Shown here piece after piece: positions 18,652-28,332 of a DNA stretch of 64,000 nt. Position 1 is the first letter of the stretch; each line of letters starts with the position of its first letter. The notes beneath the pieces are model-generated. The model was not told the DNA's origin and did no database searches. It saw nothing but the letters and a program-made list of their open reading frames with translations. This DNA is from BOKV01 sp041397525 (lineage in GTDB: Bacteria; Pseudomonadota; Alphaproteobacteria; Rhizobiales; Rhizobiaceae): NCBI GenBank assembly GCA_041397525.1, contig JAWKWL010000006.1, forward strand, positions 124,001-188,000. Reading direction: 5' to 3'. A program made the translations under genes and the position numbers.

Positions 18652-20343
18652 ATGAGCGTCCTTCATGACATGCCGACAGGGGAAACGCCCGGCATGGCCA
18701 CCCGCCATGTGGTTGATCCCGACTGGTGGCGCGGCGCAGTCATCTACCAGATCTACCCGCGCTCGTTCCAGGATTCGAATGGCGACGGGATCGGCGATCT
18801 GCGCGGCATTACCGCCCGCCTGCCGCATGTCGCTTCGCTCGGCGTCGATGCGATCTGGATATCGCCATTCTTCAAGTCACCGATGCTCGACTTCGGCTAT
18901 GACGTATCGGATTATCGCGAAGTCGATCCGATGTTCGGCACGCTTGCAGATTTCGATGCGATGATAGCCGAAGCACACCGTCTGGGCCTCAAGGTGATGA
19001 TCGACCAGGTGCTTTCGCACACCTCCGACCGCCATCCATGGTTCATCGAGAGCCGGTCGTCGAAAACCAATCCGCGCGCAGACTGGTATGTCTGGGCTGA
19101 CGCCAAGCCGGACGGCAATCCGCCCAACAACTGGTTGTCGATCTTTGGCGGATCGGCCTGGGAATGGGATACCAGCCGCTGCCAGTATTACCTGCACAAT
19201 TTCCTGCGCAGCCAGCCGGACCTCAACTTCCACAACAGCGATGTGCAGGACGCGCTGCTGGATGCGGTGCGCTTCTGGCTGGAACGCGGCGTAGACGGGT
19301 TCAGGCTCGATACGATCAACTTCTTCTTTCATGCCAAGTCGCTTGCTGACAACCCGGCCCTCAGGCCGGAAGAGCGCAATGATGCAATTGCCCCGGCGGT
19401 CAATCCGTACAATCACCAGAACCACCTCCACGACAAGAACCAGCCGGAGAACCTAGATTTCCTGCGCCGCTTCCGCGCGCTGCTCGATGAATATCCCGCA
19501 GCAGCAGCGGTTGGCGAGGTTGGCGACGCGCAGCGCGGGATGGAAATCGTTGCCGAATACACGTCCGGTAATGACAAGGTACACATGTGCTATTCGTTCG
19601 ACTTCCTGTCGCCCGATCCGCTGACGCCTGCGCGCGTCGAGGGCATTGTCGGCAATTTCGAGGAAAAGGCCCCCGACGGATGGTCGTGCTGGGCTTTCTC
19701 CAACCACGATGTAGTGCGCCATGCCTCACGCTGGGCCGACCATGTCAGCGACCGGCTCGGCTTCCTGAAAATGGCACTGACGCTGATCCTGTCACTGCGC
19801 GGTTCGGTCTGCCTGTACCAGGGCGAGGAATTGGGCATGAGCGAGGCAGTGCTTTCGTTCGAGGATTTGCAGGACCCCTATGGCATCCAGTTCTGGCCGA
19901 CCTTCAAGGGTCGCGACGGCTGCCGCACGCCGATGGTCTGGAGCCACAATGAGCCTGGTGGCGGTTTTTCCACCGGCAAACCCTGGCTGCCGATTCCGCC
20001 GGAGCATCTGCATCTTGCGGCCGGATTGCAGGACGGTGATGACAATTCGCTGCTTGAGCATTACCGCAAGGCGCTTGCTTTCCGGGCAGGGCACAAGGAA
20101 TTTTCGAAAGGGTCCATCCGCTTTCTCAAGGGCAGCGATGAGATTGTCGTGTTCGAACGCAGCCTCGGCAGCGCACCGATCCTGTGTGCGATCAATCTTT
20201 CAGACCGGCCGGCGGAAATGGCATTCCCCTGGAAGGTCGATGCCATGTTGCCCGCACCGGGCGCGGTCGGCGAGGTCAAAGGAGGCCGGCTGACATTGCC
20301 TGCATTTGGCAGCGTGTTTGCCAGATTGACGGATGCAGTCTGA
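18652..20343 (+). CDS. aglA: GH13 alpha-glucosidase
   Basis: A cytoplasmic alpha-glucosidase of 563 residues hydrolysing imported alpha-glucosides. It opens with WWRGAVIYQIYPRSFQDSNGDGIGDL, the oligo-1,6-glucosidase-type start. GH13 motifs: VDAIWISPFF and DQVLSHTS (region I), GFRLDTINFFF with nucleophile Asp220, AAVGEVGD with acid/base Glu289, and FSNHDVVRH with the transition-state Asp353. No signal peptide. It sits between the permease and ATPase genes (35 bp after aglG, about 77 bp before aglK), so uptake and hydrolysis are expressed together. Confidence 0.94.
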   Translation: MSVLHDMPTGETPGMATRHVVDPDWWRGAVIYQIYPRSFQDSNGDGIGDLRGITARLPHVASLGVDAIWISPFFKSPMLDFGYDVSDYREVDPMFGTLADFDAMIAEAHRLGLKVMIDQVLSHTSDRHPWFIESRSSKTNPRADWYVWADAKPDGNPPNNWLSIFGGSAWEWDTSRCQYYLHNFLRSQPDLNFHNSDVQDALLDAVRFWLERGVDGFRLDTINFFFHAKSLADNPALRPEERNDAIAPAVNPYNHQNHLHDKNQPENLDFLRRFRALLDEYPAAAAVGEVGDAQRGMEIVAEYTSGNDKVHMCYSFDFLSPDPLTPARVEGIVGNFEEKAPDGWSCWAFSNHDVVRHASRWADHVSDRLGFLKMALTLILSLRGSVCLYQGEELGMSEAVLSFEDLQDPYGIQFWPTFKGRDGCRTPMVWSHNEPGGGFSTGKPWLPIPPEHLHLAAGLQDGDDNSLLEHYRKALAFRAGHKEFSKGSIRFLKGSDEIVVFERSLGSAPILCAINLSDRPAEMAFPWKVDAMLPAPGAVGEVKGGRLTLPAFGSVFARLTDAV

Positions 20344-20420
20344 GTTTGGACCCGCCGGCGGATTGCTGCTGGCGGGCATCTGTCACGGGGAGTGGCAGAC
20401 TGGAACGGGAGGAGAATGAC

Positions 20421-21515
20421 ATGAGCGGTTTGTCACTGCGAAAGATCCGCAAGACATATGGCGCTGTCGAGGTCATCAAGGGCGTTGACCTCGAAATCAA
20501 GCAGGGCGAGTTCATCGTCTTTGTCGGCCCGTCCGGCTGCGGCAAGTCAACGCTGCTGCGCATGATCGCCGGTCTCGAAGCAATATCCGGCGGCGAGTTG
20601 ATCATTGGCGACGAACGGGTGAACGATGTCCCGCCCTCACGGCGCGGCATTGCGATGGTGTTCCAGTCCTATGCGCTGTATCCGCACATGACGGTTTATG
20701 ACAACATGGCCTTCGGCATGCGAATTGCCAAGGCAGGCAGCGATGAGATTGACCGGCGCGTTCGCGAGGCATCTGCGATCCTGCAGCTCGACCCCTATCT
20801 TGACCGGCTGCCGAAGGCGCTTTCCGGCGGTCAGCGCCAGCGTGTGGCCATTGGCCGTGCGATAGTGCGCAATCCGCAGGTGTTCCTGTTCGACGAACCG
20901 CTGTCAAACCTTGATGCGGCCTTGCGTGTTGCCACGCGTATCGAGATCGCGCGCCTGCACGAGAACATGCCTGACACCACCATGATCTATGTGACCCATG
21001 ACCAGGTCGAGGCCATGACACTCGCAGACCGGATCGTGGTACTGTCTGCGGGCAATATCGAGCAGGTCGGTGCCCCGATCGAATTGTATGAAAACCCGCG
21101 CAACCTGTTTGTTGCCCGCTTCATAGGCTCACCAGCCATGAACATCGTGGATGGATCGGTTACGGCGACCGGCAAGAAAACAACGATTGCGATCAATGGC
21201 GGACGCAATGCCGAGCTTCCGATTGCAAGCGATGTGACGCTCATGGGAAGTTCGGTGAAATTCGGTGTGCGCCCGGAAGACCTCACGGTTACCACCGGCA
21301 AGGACTGGATCCTGGAGGGAAGCGTCCAGCTCGTCGAATCACTGGGAGAAGTGACACTGCTTTACCTCAATGTGGACGGCAGCGGCGAACCGGTGATCGC
21401 CAAGATGGCTGGCACCCATCGCTTCGAGCGTGGCAGCAGCGTTCGGCTCAGTGCCGAACCTGACAAGCTGCACGCCTTCAATGGCGATGGCATCTCGCTC
21501 AAGCATCTTGGCTGA
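20421..21515 (+). CDS. aglK: Alpha-glucoside ABC transporter, ATP-binding protein AglK
   Basis: 364 residues from ATG 20421, preceded by GGAGGAGAATGAC. MalK/UgpC-type ATPase: Walker A GPSGCGKSTLL, Q-loop MVFQSYALYPHMTV, signature LSGGQRQRVAIGRAI, Walker B VFLFDEPLSNLD, switch His in YVTHDQVEAM, then a C-terminal regulatory OB-fold (TOBE) domain from about 240 (FGVRPEDLTV). It energises the AglF/AglG channel. Last gene of the operon; its stop lies six bases from the convergent MFS gene, and no terminator is visible. Confidence 0.94.
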   Translation: MSGLSLRKIRKTYGAVEVIKGVDLEIKQGEFIVFVGPSGCGKSTLLRMIAGLEAISGGELIIGDERVNDVPPSRRGIAMVFQSYALYPHMTVYDNMAFGMRIAKAGSDEIDRRVREASAILQLDPYLDRLPKALSGGQRQRVAIGRAIVRNPQVFLFDEPLSNLDAALRVATRIEIARLHENMPDTTMIYVTHDQVEAMTLADRIVVLSAGNIEQVGAPIELYENPRNLFVARFIGSPAMNIVDGSVTATGKKTTIAINGGRNAELPIASDVTLMGSSVKFGVRPEDLTVTTGKDWILEGSVQLVESLGEVTLLYLNVDGSGEPVIAKMAGTHRFERGSSVRLSAEPDKLHAFNGDGISLKHLG

Positions 21516-21521
21516 ACCCGA

Positions 21522-22799
21522 TCAGTCGTCGAACAGTTCGGGCTCTTCAAGTTCGGTGCGGGGATCGAGCACGGTTGATTCCGGCGTCGCCAATCGCGCC
21601 GTGGGCATGCCGACGAAATCAGTCTTGTCGGCTTCGCTGACGGCGGTTCGCTGGGTGATGCGGTAACAGGCATATCCGATCAGCATGATATGGGCGGCAA
21701 GCGTGGCAGCAAACAGGCCCGAGGCATTCCACTCCATCAGGACGCCGCCGAGAATCGGTCCCACAATCGCGCCAATTCCGTATACCAGCAGCAGGCCACC
21801 GCTGATCTTGAGGTAGCTGCCCGGCTCTGCATGGTCATAGGCATGCGCGATGATGACGGGATACATCGAGTAGATGGCGCCACCAAAAAGACAGCTGGCG
21901 GCGAGAACCAACAGGGGCTGATGGGGATGCAGGACGAGGAAGGAGACGTCCACGATGGCAGCCAGGACCGCCAGTCCAATTAGAACGAAACGCCGGTCAA
22001 CCCTGTCCGAGAGCATTCCGACCGGAACCTGGAAAAGTGAGCCGGCCAGAAGTGACAGACTCATCATCAGCGCAATCGAATTGATGTCGAGGCCGACACG
22101 CTCGCCGAAGACCACCCCCAAGGTGCCGAAGGTACTGTTTGACACTCCCACCAGGAACACCCCGGAAACCGCTATTGGCGAATTGCGCATAAGGGCACGA
22201 AGGTCAAGATTGGTTTCGACCAGCGGCCGCGGCTGATCTGTCTTGGTGAGGGCTGTCGGGATCAGGGAAAGGGCGTAGAAAACCGCTGCCAGCACGAAGA
22301 AGTGGTAGCCGCTCTGGTCGCCAAGCGTGATAAGCATCTGCCCCGCCGTGGTAGCGAGCAGGTTGACCATGGTGTAGACGCCGAAAATCCGCCCTCGAAA
22401 TGATGTGTCGGTGCGTTCATTGAGCCAGCTTTCCACTATCATCGCTGAACCCGCGAAAGCGAAACCCGCGAGCGCGCGTAGGGGTATCCATGCGCCTGGA
22501 TGAATGAATAGCAGCGACAGGAGTACGGAGATGACGGCAATCGCTGCCATGACCGCAAAACTGCGAATGTGGCCCGCGCGACGAACCAGCCGCGGCGACC
22601 ACAGGCAGCCCGCAATGTAGCCGATTGCCCAGCCGGTACCGAGCAGGCCGAGGCTGAAACTGGAAAAGCCTTCCGCGGACCCGCGCAGCGGCAGAATGAG
22701 ACCGTTGAGACCGCCTGCTATCATCAGGAAGGCGGACCCGACTATCAGGGCAAAAATGGGAAGGATCAGTCGGGACAATGCAACACTCCGCAACAGCAC
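21522..22799 (-). CDS. Major facilitator superfamily transporter
   Basis: 425 residues with about 12 hydrophobic helices in two halves and a polar acidic C-terminal tail of about 50 residues (SEADKTDFVGMPTARLATPESTVLDPRTELEEPELFDD). The sequence WLNERTDTSFRGRIFGVYTMVNL resembles a subgroup often annotated as YcaD-like or drug-resistance MFS; the substrate is unknown. The longest frame starts with GTG 22799. A TTG at 22778 with GGAG seven bases upstream is an equally good start. It is convergent with aglK and lies about 100 bp downstream of the hybrid kinase gene on the same strand. Confidence 0.85.
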   Translation of the reverse strand: MLLRSVALSRLILPIFALIVGSAFLMIAGGLNGLILPLRGSAEGFSSFSLGLLGTGWAIGYIAGCLWSPRLVRRAGHIRSFAVMAAIAVISVLLSLLFIHPGAWIPLRALAGFAFAGSAMIVESWLNERTDTSFRGRIFGVYTMVNLLATTAGQMLITLGDQSGYHFFVLAAVFYALSLIPTALTKTDQPRPLVETNLDLRALMRNSPIAVSGVFLVGVSNSTFGTLGVVFGERVGLDINSIALMMSLSLLAGSLFQVPVGMLSDRVDRRFVLIGLAVLAAIVDVSFLVLHPHQPLLVLAASCLFGGAIYSMYPVIIAHAYDHAEPGSYLKISGGLLLVYGIGAIVGPILGGVLMEWNASGLFAATLAAHIMLIGYACYRITQRTAVSEADKTDFVGMPTARLATPESTVLDPRTELEEPELFDD

Positions 22800-22899
22800 G
22801 GGGAATCAGCCGCCACATGAAGGCGCCATTCGCGCAGTGAATGCGGTTTGCCCCCGGAATGGAACCCGCTGGCGATAAAAATTACCGTCCTGATTGCCT

Positions 22900-25800
22900 T
22901 CAGGCCGATGCGGCAGCGCCGTTCGGGCGACCGTCGATATAGGCAGTCATCGCTTTGCAGGTCTCGGAAAAGGCATGATCAAGCTCATCCAGCAGCATGG
23001 CTGCCCGGGAACCCTCACCGGCCTTGCAGTAGTCTTCCATGCGCTGGAGAATGCCGGCAACCACCGGCGCACCGGCACTCAAGGCCATGGATTTCACGGC
23101 ATGGGTGGGCTTGGCAGCACTTGACTGCGCCTGCGTTGTCAACAGGCTGCGCAAATCGGTGATTGCAGGTTCCGCATGCTGGATGAACATGCCGAATATC
23201 TTGCAGGCCATGTCCGGATTTCCGCCGTGGGAAAGCGTTTCCAGCAGGCTCAGCGTCTCGGGGCTGATCAGCTCGTTATCACGCCAGCTCTGCCGGACAA
23301 TGTCCCTGTCATCAATGTTTGCATTGGTGCTGCTGATACCGTCAGCATGGTCGCTGGCTGGAACCAGTCCGGCATCCGCGCAGTTTGGTGCTTGCGTCCC
23401 TTCGGGTTCGGTCAAGCCCTGCACACTCTCCGGATTGCCGTGAACCGGGAAGTCTGGTTGCCCGCCGCCATCACGAACCGCATCTTCACGGTAATCAGCC
23501 CTTAGGTCGAACTGATCGAGCGGGTCGACTGTATCGGTTTCGTGTTGGCCTTCGTGCTGTTCACCAACCGCAAGATACTTGCCGTAGAGGTCGGTATCGT
23601 CTTCACTCTCACCAGGTTCCGCAGAGCCATACGCACTTTCATCATGCCACTGCGAATCGCCAGGATGCCCGCTCCAACCTGCGTCAGCCTGATACTGCTG
23701 CCCTGACTTCATATCGTCAAATGGCAACATTGGTTCGTCCGGATACCCGGCGAATTCCACCGGCGCTGCCGGGGCATTCTCAGTTTCCGCCTCATAACCG
23801 GTACTCGTGTCCGACAAATCCACTTGAATTTGCGGATGCGAGTCATGATCGTCGCCGGACATTTCCTGGAAAGCCGTTTCAATTGCGACTTCCTGGATGC
23901 CGTCCGAATAGAGGCTGTCTTGCTCCGGCGAGACCTGAAATTGCGGTTGGTGCCAGGTTTCAGTTGTTTCGAGGCCCGGATCCGAATCCGGCACTACCGG
24001 TTCCTGGAAATACTCCGCCTCTGGTTCGGAGACCGGCTGGAATGGCGAGACCTGCAGCCCGTTGTCCTGCTGCTCATTGTCCTGCTGCCCGATGCCTTGC
24101 AGCTGTTGCTCCTCACCATTCGCCAAATTGTCCTGTGCATCCGCAAACCGGGTCTGTTCGCGAATCGTGTTGACGATGGTTTCAATTGTGAACGGCTTGG
24201 TCAGATAGCCATTCATGCCGGACTTGCGCCATTTCTGCGATTCTTCGCCCGACACATGCGCCGTTAGTGCCACGACCGGGACCGGGCTGCGGCCCATGTG
24301 GTTTTCGATCTCGCGGATATGCCTCGTCGTTTCGAAGCCATCCATGCCTGGCATCGAGCAGTCCATGAAAATGAGATCAAAGTCCTTGAGTGAAACAAGG
24401 TCAAGCGCTTCTTCACCCGATTCCGCCAGGGTGACGTCGATCTTGAAGGTCTGCAATGCGTCACGCAGTACCTCCCGATTGACCATGTTGTCATCGACCG
24501 CAAGGATTTTCAGCCCTGTAAAATCAGGCATTTCGGCGCCAGTTGTAGCGGTCTCGGAAATTGCATTGACCCCACGGAATTCGCGAACGCGCAGGCGCTC
24601 GGACATTTCACGCAATTCGCTGCGTTCGAAAGGCAGGTTGAGGACATCCTTGATCTGGCCAGAGGCGAGCAGGTTTGCAACCAACTGGTTGCCGATTCCG
24701 GCTATTGCCACGGCCGGGACGCGGTCATAGCCGTGTGGCAGGGTATTGACGAGGGCCGGGTCGCAGAGGACGGCATGGACGGTTGACACTTCCGGCAAGC
24801 CCTTCAGCCCGGCATGGACGTCAAAGCCCTGTTCGGTGAATGCGGCCTCAAGGCACGCGCCCTCGATCGGGCCGCGCGTGACAATGGCTATCTTGCGCCG
24901 TTGAAGCAGTGCAGGTGTTGGCTGACGCGCCGATTTGACAACCGGCAGATCGACCTCGAACCAGAATGTGCTGCCCTTGCGCAGCCTGCTGGTAACGCCG
25001 ATTTCCCCGCCCATGGCCTCAATCAGCCGTTGGCTGATGGAAAGACCAAGTCCGGTCCCACCAAATTTGCGGGTAGTGGACTGGTCAGCCTGGGTAAACC
25101 GTTCGAACACGGATTTAAGCTTTTCCTCGGCGATGCCAATGCCAGTATCCATGACGGAGCAACGCAACCGGCAATGGTCGGGTTGCTGTGACTCGACAAC
25201 GCTCATGCGGACCGAGACGCCACCGTGCTCGGTGAATTTCAGTGCGTTGTTGACGAGATTGGTGACAACTTGCGTCAACCGAGTCTGGTCTGCCTGCACC
25301 ACCTGCGGCACATCGGCGGCAATGTGGAAACCGAGTTCAAGATCCTTTTCCTGCGCACGCTCCCAGAACAGGCTGATGACGCCGGAAACGATTTCATCAG
25401 GCACCACGTCGACCTTTTCGAGTTCGAGCTTGCCTGCCTCGATCTTGGAAATGTCGAGAATGTCGTTGATGATCGTTAGGAGACCTTGGCCTGAACGTGA
25501 GATGACGTTGGCGTATCGGCGGTATTGCTCGGCAAGCGGTGCCTTTACCAACAGTTGCGCCATTACCATCATGCCGTTCATTGGCGTGCGGATTTCGTGG
25601 CTCATGGTTGCAAGGAAGTCAGACTTCGCACTGTTGGCGGCTTCGGCTTCGTCCTTTGCCGCGCGCAACTGCTGTGTACGGGTTTCCACTTTCTGTTCCA
25701 GGTTGAAACGATAGTCGCGCAACTGCTGATCACGACTGTCGATGCGTGAAAGCATGGTATTGAACGACTGGGCCAGAACTCCAATCTCGCCTTGCGCATT

Positions 25801-26487
25801 TTCGTCTGCGCGCACCGAATAATGCGCATTGCGGCTGAGGCTGCGCATCAGGCCCGAGAGTTGCGACAGCGGGCGAATCATGGTGGCCACTGCCCTTGAT
25901 GCCGCGACCAGGGAAATCAATGTAGCGACAAGGGCGATCAGCGCGTTGATTGCAAGTCCCTGAAGGGCGGCACTACGAATTCGCGAGATATCAGACAAAA
26001 GGTATATCCAGCCGATCCGTTCTCCACCCTTGCGGATCTGTGCCTTTACCCAGATCGTGTTCGAGAAAAGCAGTTCGATCGAGGATACATCCGATATATC
26101 GTTGCGCTGCGTCGTCAGGAAGGTCGCGGTACCGATGTCAGCGAACCGGGCACCAGACATGTCCTCGATCGCGACAAATTCGATTTCCGGCAAGTCACGA
26201 ATTGCGGTCAGTGACTGCAAGGCGCCGTTCTGGTTTCCGGCCACAAAGTCGCTGGCAACGGTACTTGCCAGAACGGAGGCAATGCCGCGCAAGCGTTCAG
26301 ACGACGCTGAAATGTCACTCAGATATCCACGAACAGAAAGAATGCCTGATGAAATTGCGAAGGCAATGATCATTATCAGGCCGAAAGCCAGCGATATGCG
26401 GTATCGCAGGCGCTCGCGCGTGGGAATGCGTTCGTCAGTTCGCTCGCCGTCGCTTGCTTGGATCGATAGATTGGCCAGGGCAGTCAC
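22900..26487 (-). CDS. Hybrid sensor histidine kinase with receiver and HPt domains
   Basis: 1195 residues, BarA-like in layout: membrane helix about 31-53, periplasmic sensor about 54-170, helix about 176-200, HAMP, coiled coil, HisKA with phospho-His297 (ATMSHEIRTPMNG), and HATPase (VNNALKFTEHGG, MDTGIGIAEEKL, GGTGLGLSISQRL). A degenerate receiver-like region follows (about 530-640), then a true receiver with Asp709 (LIFMDCSMPGMDGF) and Lys (YLTKPF). The C-terminal HPt domain has His1129 (THAVKSMALSAG). Between receiver and HPt lies an unusually long acidic and Gln-rich linker (about 790-1075) that looks disordered. GTG 26487 is the only reasonable start, without a good ribosome-binding site. 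It is divergent from the REC-EAL gene, its likely partner. Confidence 0.9.
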   Translation of the reverse strand: MTALANLSIQASDGERTDERIPTRERLRYRISLAFGLIMIIAFAISSGILSVRGYLSDISASSERLRGIASVLASTVASDFVAGNQNGALQSLTAIRDLPEIEFVAIEDMSGARFADIGTATFLTTQRNDISDVSSIELLFSNTIWVKAQIRKGGERIGWIYLLSDISRIRSAALQGLAINALIALVATLISLVAASRAVATMIRPLSQLSGLMRSLSRNAHYSVRADENAQGEIGVLAQSFNTMLSRIDSRDQQLRDYRFNLEQKVETRTQQLRAAKDEAEAANSAKSDFLATMSHEIRTPMNGMMVMAQLLVKAPLAEQYRRYANVISRSGQGLLTIINDILDISKIEAGKLELEKVDVVPDEIVSGVISLFWERAQEKDLELGFHIAADVPQVVQADQTRLTQVVTNLVNNALKFTEHGGVSVRMSVVESQQPDHCRLRCSVMDTGIGIAEEKLKSVFERFTQADQSTTRKFGGTGLGLSISQRLIEAMGGEIGVTSRLRKGSTFWFEVDLPVVKSARQPTPALLQRRKIAIVTRGPIEGACLEAAFTEQGFDVHAGLKGLPEVSTVHAVLCDPALVNTLPHGYDRVPAVAIAGIGNQLVANLLASGQIKDVLNLPFERSELREMSERLRVREFRGVNAISETATTGAEMPDFTGLKILAVDDNMVNREVLRDALQTFKIDVTLAESGEEALDLVSLKDFDLIFMDCSMPGMDGFETTRHIREIENHMGRSPVPVVALTAHVSGEESQKWRKSGMNGYLTKPFTIETIVNTIREQTRFADAQDNLANGEEQQLQGIGQQDNEQQDNGLQVSPFQPVSEPEAEYFQEPVVPDSDPGLETTETWHQPQFQVSPEQDSLYSDGIQEVAIETAFQEMSGDDHDSHPQIQVDLSDTSTGYEAETENAPAAPVEFAGYPDEPMLPFDDMKSGQQYQADAGWSGHPGDSQWHDESAYGSAEPGESEDDTDLYGKYLAVGEQHEGQHETDTVDPLDQFDLRADYREDAVRDGGGQPDFPVHGNPESVQGLTEPEGTQAPNCADAGLVPASDHADGISSTNANIDDRDIVRQSWRDNELISPETLSLLETLSHGGNPDMACKIFGMFIQHAEPAITDLRSLLTTQAQSSAAKPTHAVKSMALSAGAPVVAGILQRMEDYCKAGEGSRAAMLLDELDHAFSETCKAMTAYIDGRPNGAAASA

Positions 26488-26764
26488 TCCGGATTAGGCT
26501 TCAAACCGAATTTGACAAAATTTGACGGATTTTTCGTTAACGCTGAACACAGGTCGTAGCAAATGTTCCAGCGGAAGGCCGGGTAAACCATCCATTAACC
26601 TCGGTGGTGAAACAAGGGTTTGCGGTTTGCCAATTGTTATAGCTTTAGCACTAGTCTGCTTCGATAACCCATTGGTCCGGCATGCAGCGGGCAATTCGCC
26701 ACCAGCTAATTGCCTTGGTCAATATGCTGGCCCGGCGTCCAGGGATGCCACGCGAGGAAACATC

Positions 26765-28020
26765 ATGAGTTCGTTCGAACCCGCGACACACGACAACAAC
26801 AACCCCGTCGAAACAGTCATGGTTGTGGACGACGATCCGATTTTCCGCATGCTGATGGAACAGGTTCTGCTACAGAAGGGCGCGAAGCGGGTCATCATGG
26901 CCGCAGATGGTGAAGAGGCACACCACATCCTTCGCCGCGCTGCCAATGAAATCGATGCAATCACCCTGGATCTTTCCATGCCCAACCAGGATGGCGTGGG
27001 CTTTCTGCGCCTGGCGAGCGAACTGTCCTGGGGTGGCCGGCTTGTTCTGGTATCAGGCGAGCACCAGTCGGTGCGCCATAGTGCCGGCAAACTGGCAGCC
27101 ATCATGAAGATCGATTGCGCCGGAGTATTGTCCAAGCCGGCCGACTACCAGAAGGTTGCGGAACTGGTGCTTTCGGGCAGGAACAAGCCTTCGCCGAGCA
27201 AGATCGGGCCGGATGTCGATGTTGAGGAAATCAATTCCGCACTGCGCAATTCGCGCCTTGTTGCGTATTACCAACCGCGCATAGACATCGAGACCGGACG
27301 TGTGGCAGGTGCTGAAGCCCTGGCGCGCATGCGCAATCGCGAGGGCCAGTTGCTGGACGCAGGGAAAATGATAAACCTTGCTGAAGAGAATGGCCGCATC
27401 ACCGACATCACATGGCGCATGATTGAACTCGTGGCCGAGGATACGCCGGAGCTAATTGGCACATTTGATGAAGCCTTCAAGATATCATTCAACATATCCG
27501 GTTCGATCATTTCCAACAGCCAGTTTCCTGGCCAGTTCAGCGAGATCATCCGCCTGTCCGGCCTCAACCCCGAAAACTTCATCCTTGAACTGACCGAGAC
27601 ACGTTTGCCGCAGGACACCTCGCAATCGCTCGAGGCACTGACGCGCCTGCGGATGCAGGGTTTCGGGCTGGCGATTGACGATTTCGGCACCGGCTATTCG
27701 AACATCGAACAGCTGCGGCTGTTCCCGTTTTCGGAGCTGAAGATCGACAAGTCCTTCATGTCCGCAGCAGCAACTGACCAGTTTGCCTTTGCCTGCGTCG
27801 AGGCAAGTGTGTCGCTGGCTCGCCAGCTCGAGCTGCAAATTGTTGCGGAAGGGGCATCGAGACAACCGAAGAACTGGAACTCGCACGCCGCTTCAAGATC
27901 GACGAAGCGCAAGGTTACCTGTTCTCCCGCCCCCTGCCGTTTGCCGACTTCAAGGAATTCGTTCAAGCCCATGGTACGGTTGGCAATGCCTCGCTCGCGA
28001 ATCTGCGCGCAGCTAGCTGA
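26765..28020 (+). CDS. Response regulator with EAL (cyclic-di-GMP phosphodiesterase) domain, frameshifted near its end
   Basis: About 417 residues once corrected. The receiver (TVMVVDDDPIFRMLMEQVL, phospho-Asp in ITLDLSMPNQDG, Lys in VLSKPADY) joins an EAL domain (AGAEALARMRN, FILELTETRLP, AIDDFGTGYSN, ELKIDKSFM) that keeps the residues needed for cyclic-di-GMP hydrolysis. At 27851-27854 a run of four G shifts the frame. With one G fewer the protein continues AEGIETTEELELARRFKIDE ... LFSRPLPFADFKEF and ends at 28018-28020. Without correction the frame runs on to 28045 with unrelated residues. A homopolymer sequencing error is the simplest reading. Start ATG 26765; the open frame upstream is not conserved-looking. 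It is divergent from the hybrid kinase. Confidence 0.85.
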
Positions 28021-28051
28021 AAAGACCGCTCTTTCCCTACAATAACAACTC

Positions 28052-28073
28052 CCGGACCCATGTCGGGGTCCGG
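28052..28073 (+). terminator. Hairpin downstream of the REC-EAL gene
   Basis: An 8-bp perfect stem, CCGGACCC/GGGTCCGG, with a 6-base loop, 31 bp after the EAL stop and followed by CTTTC. A plausible but T-poor terminator. The rest of the 28021-28332 gap holds only a second small palindrome, cccccgaatggggg (28252-28265), and no gene I can support. Confidence 0.5.
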
Positions 28074-28332
28074 CTTTCAAGCAAAGCGGACGAGGGCAAT
28101 CATCTCTCGGCTGGGGTATTGTCAGCCGTGCAAACCAGAAGATCGCCGGATCAACACCCTCTCGTCACGATCGAACGTGATCGCCGATCAGTCCGGGATC
28201 CAGCCTGAACCGGAATTGCTGCGACTGCTTTCACAAGAGGAGATTGGAAGTCCCCCGAATGGGGGTCCATCCCGGGATTACCCTTGCACAGGGGAATAAG
28301 GGGGATACCGGCCAAAGACGCCGCAACCGACC

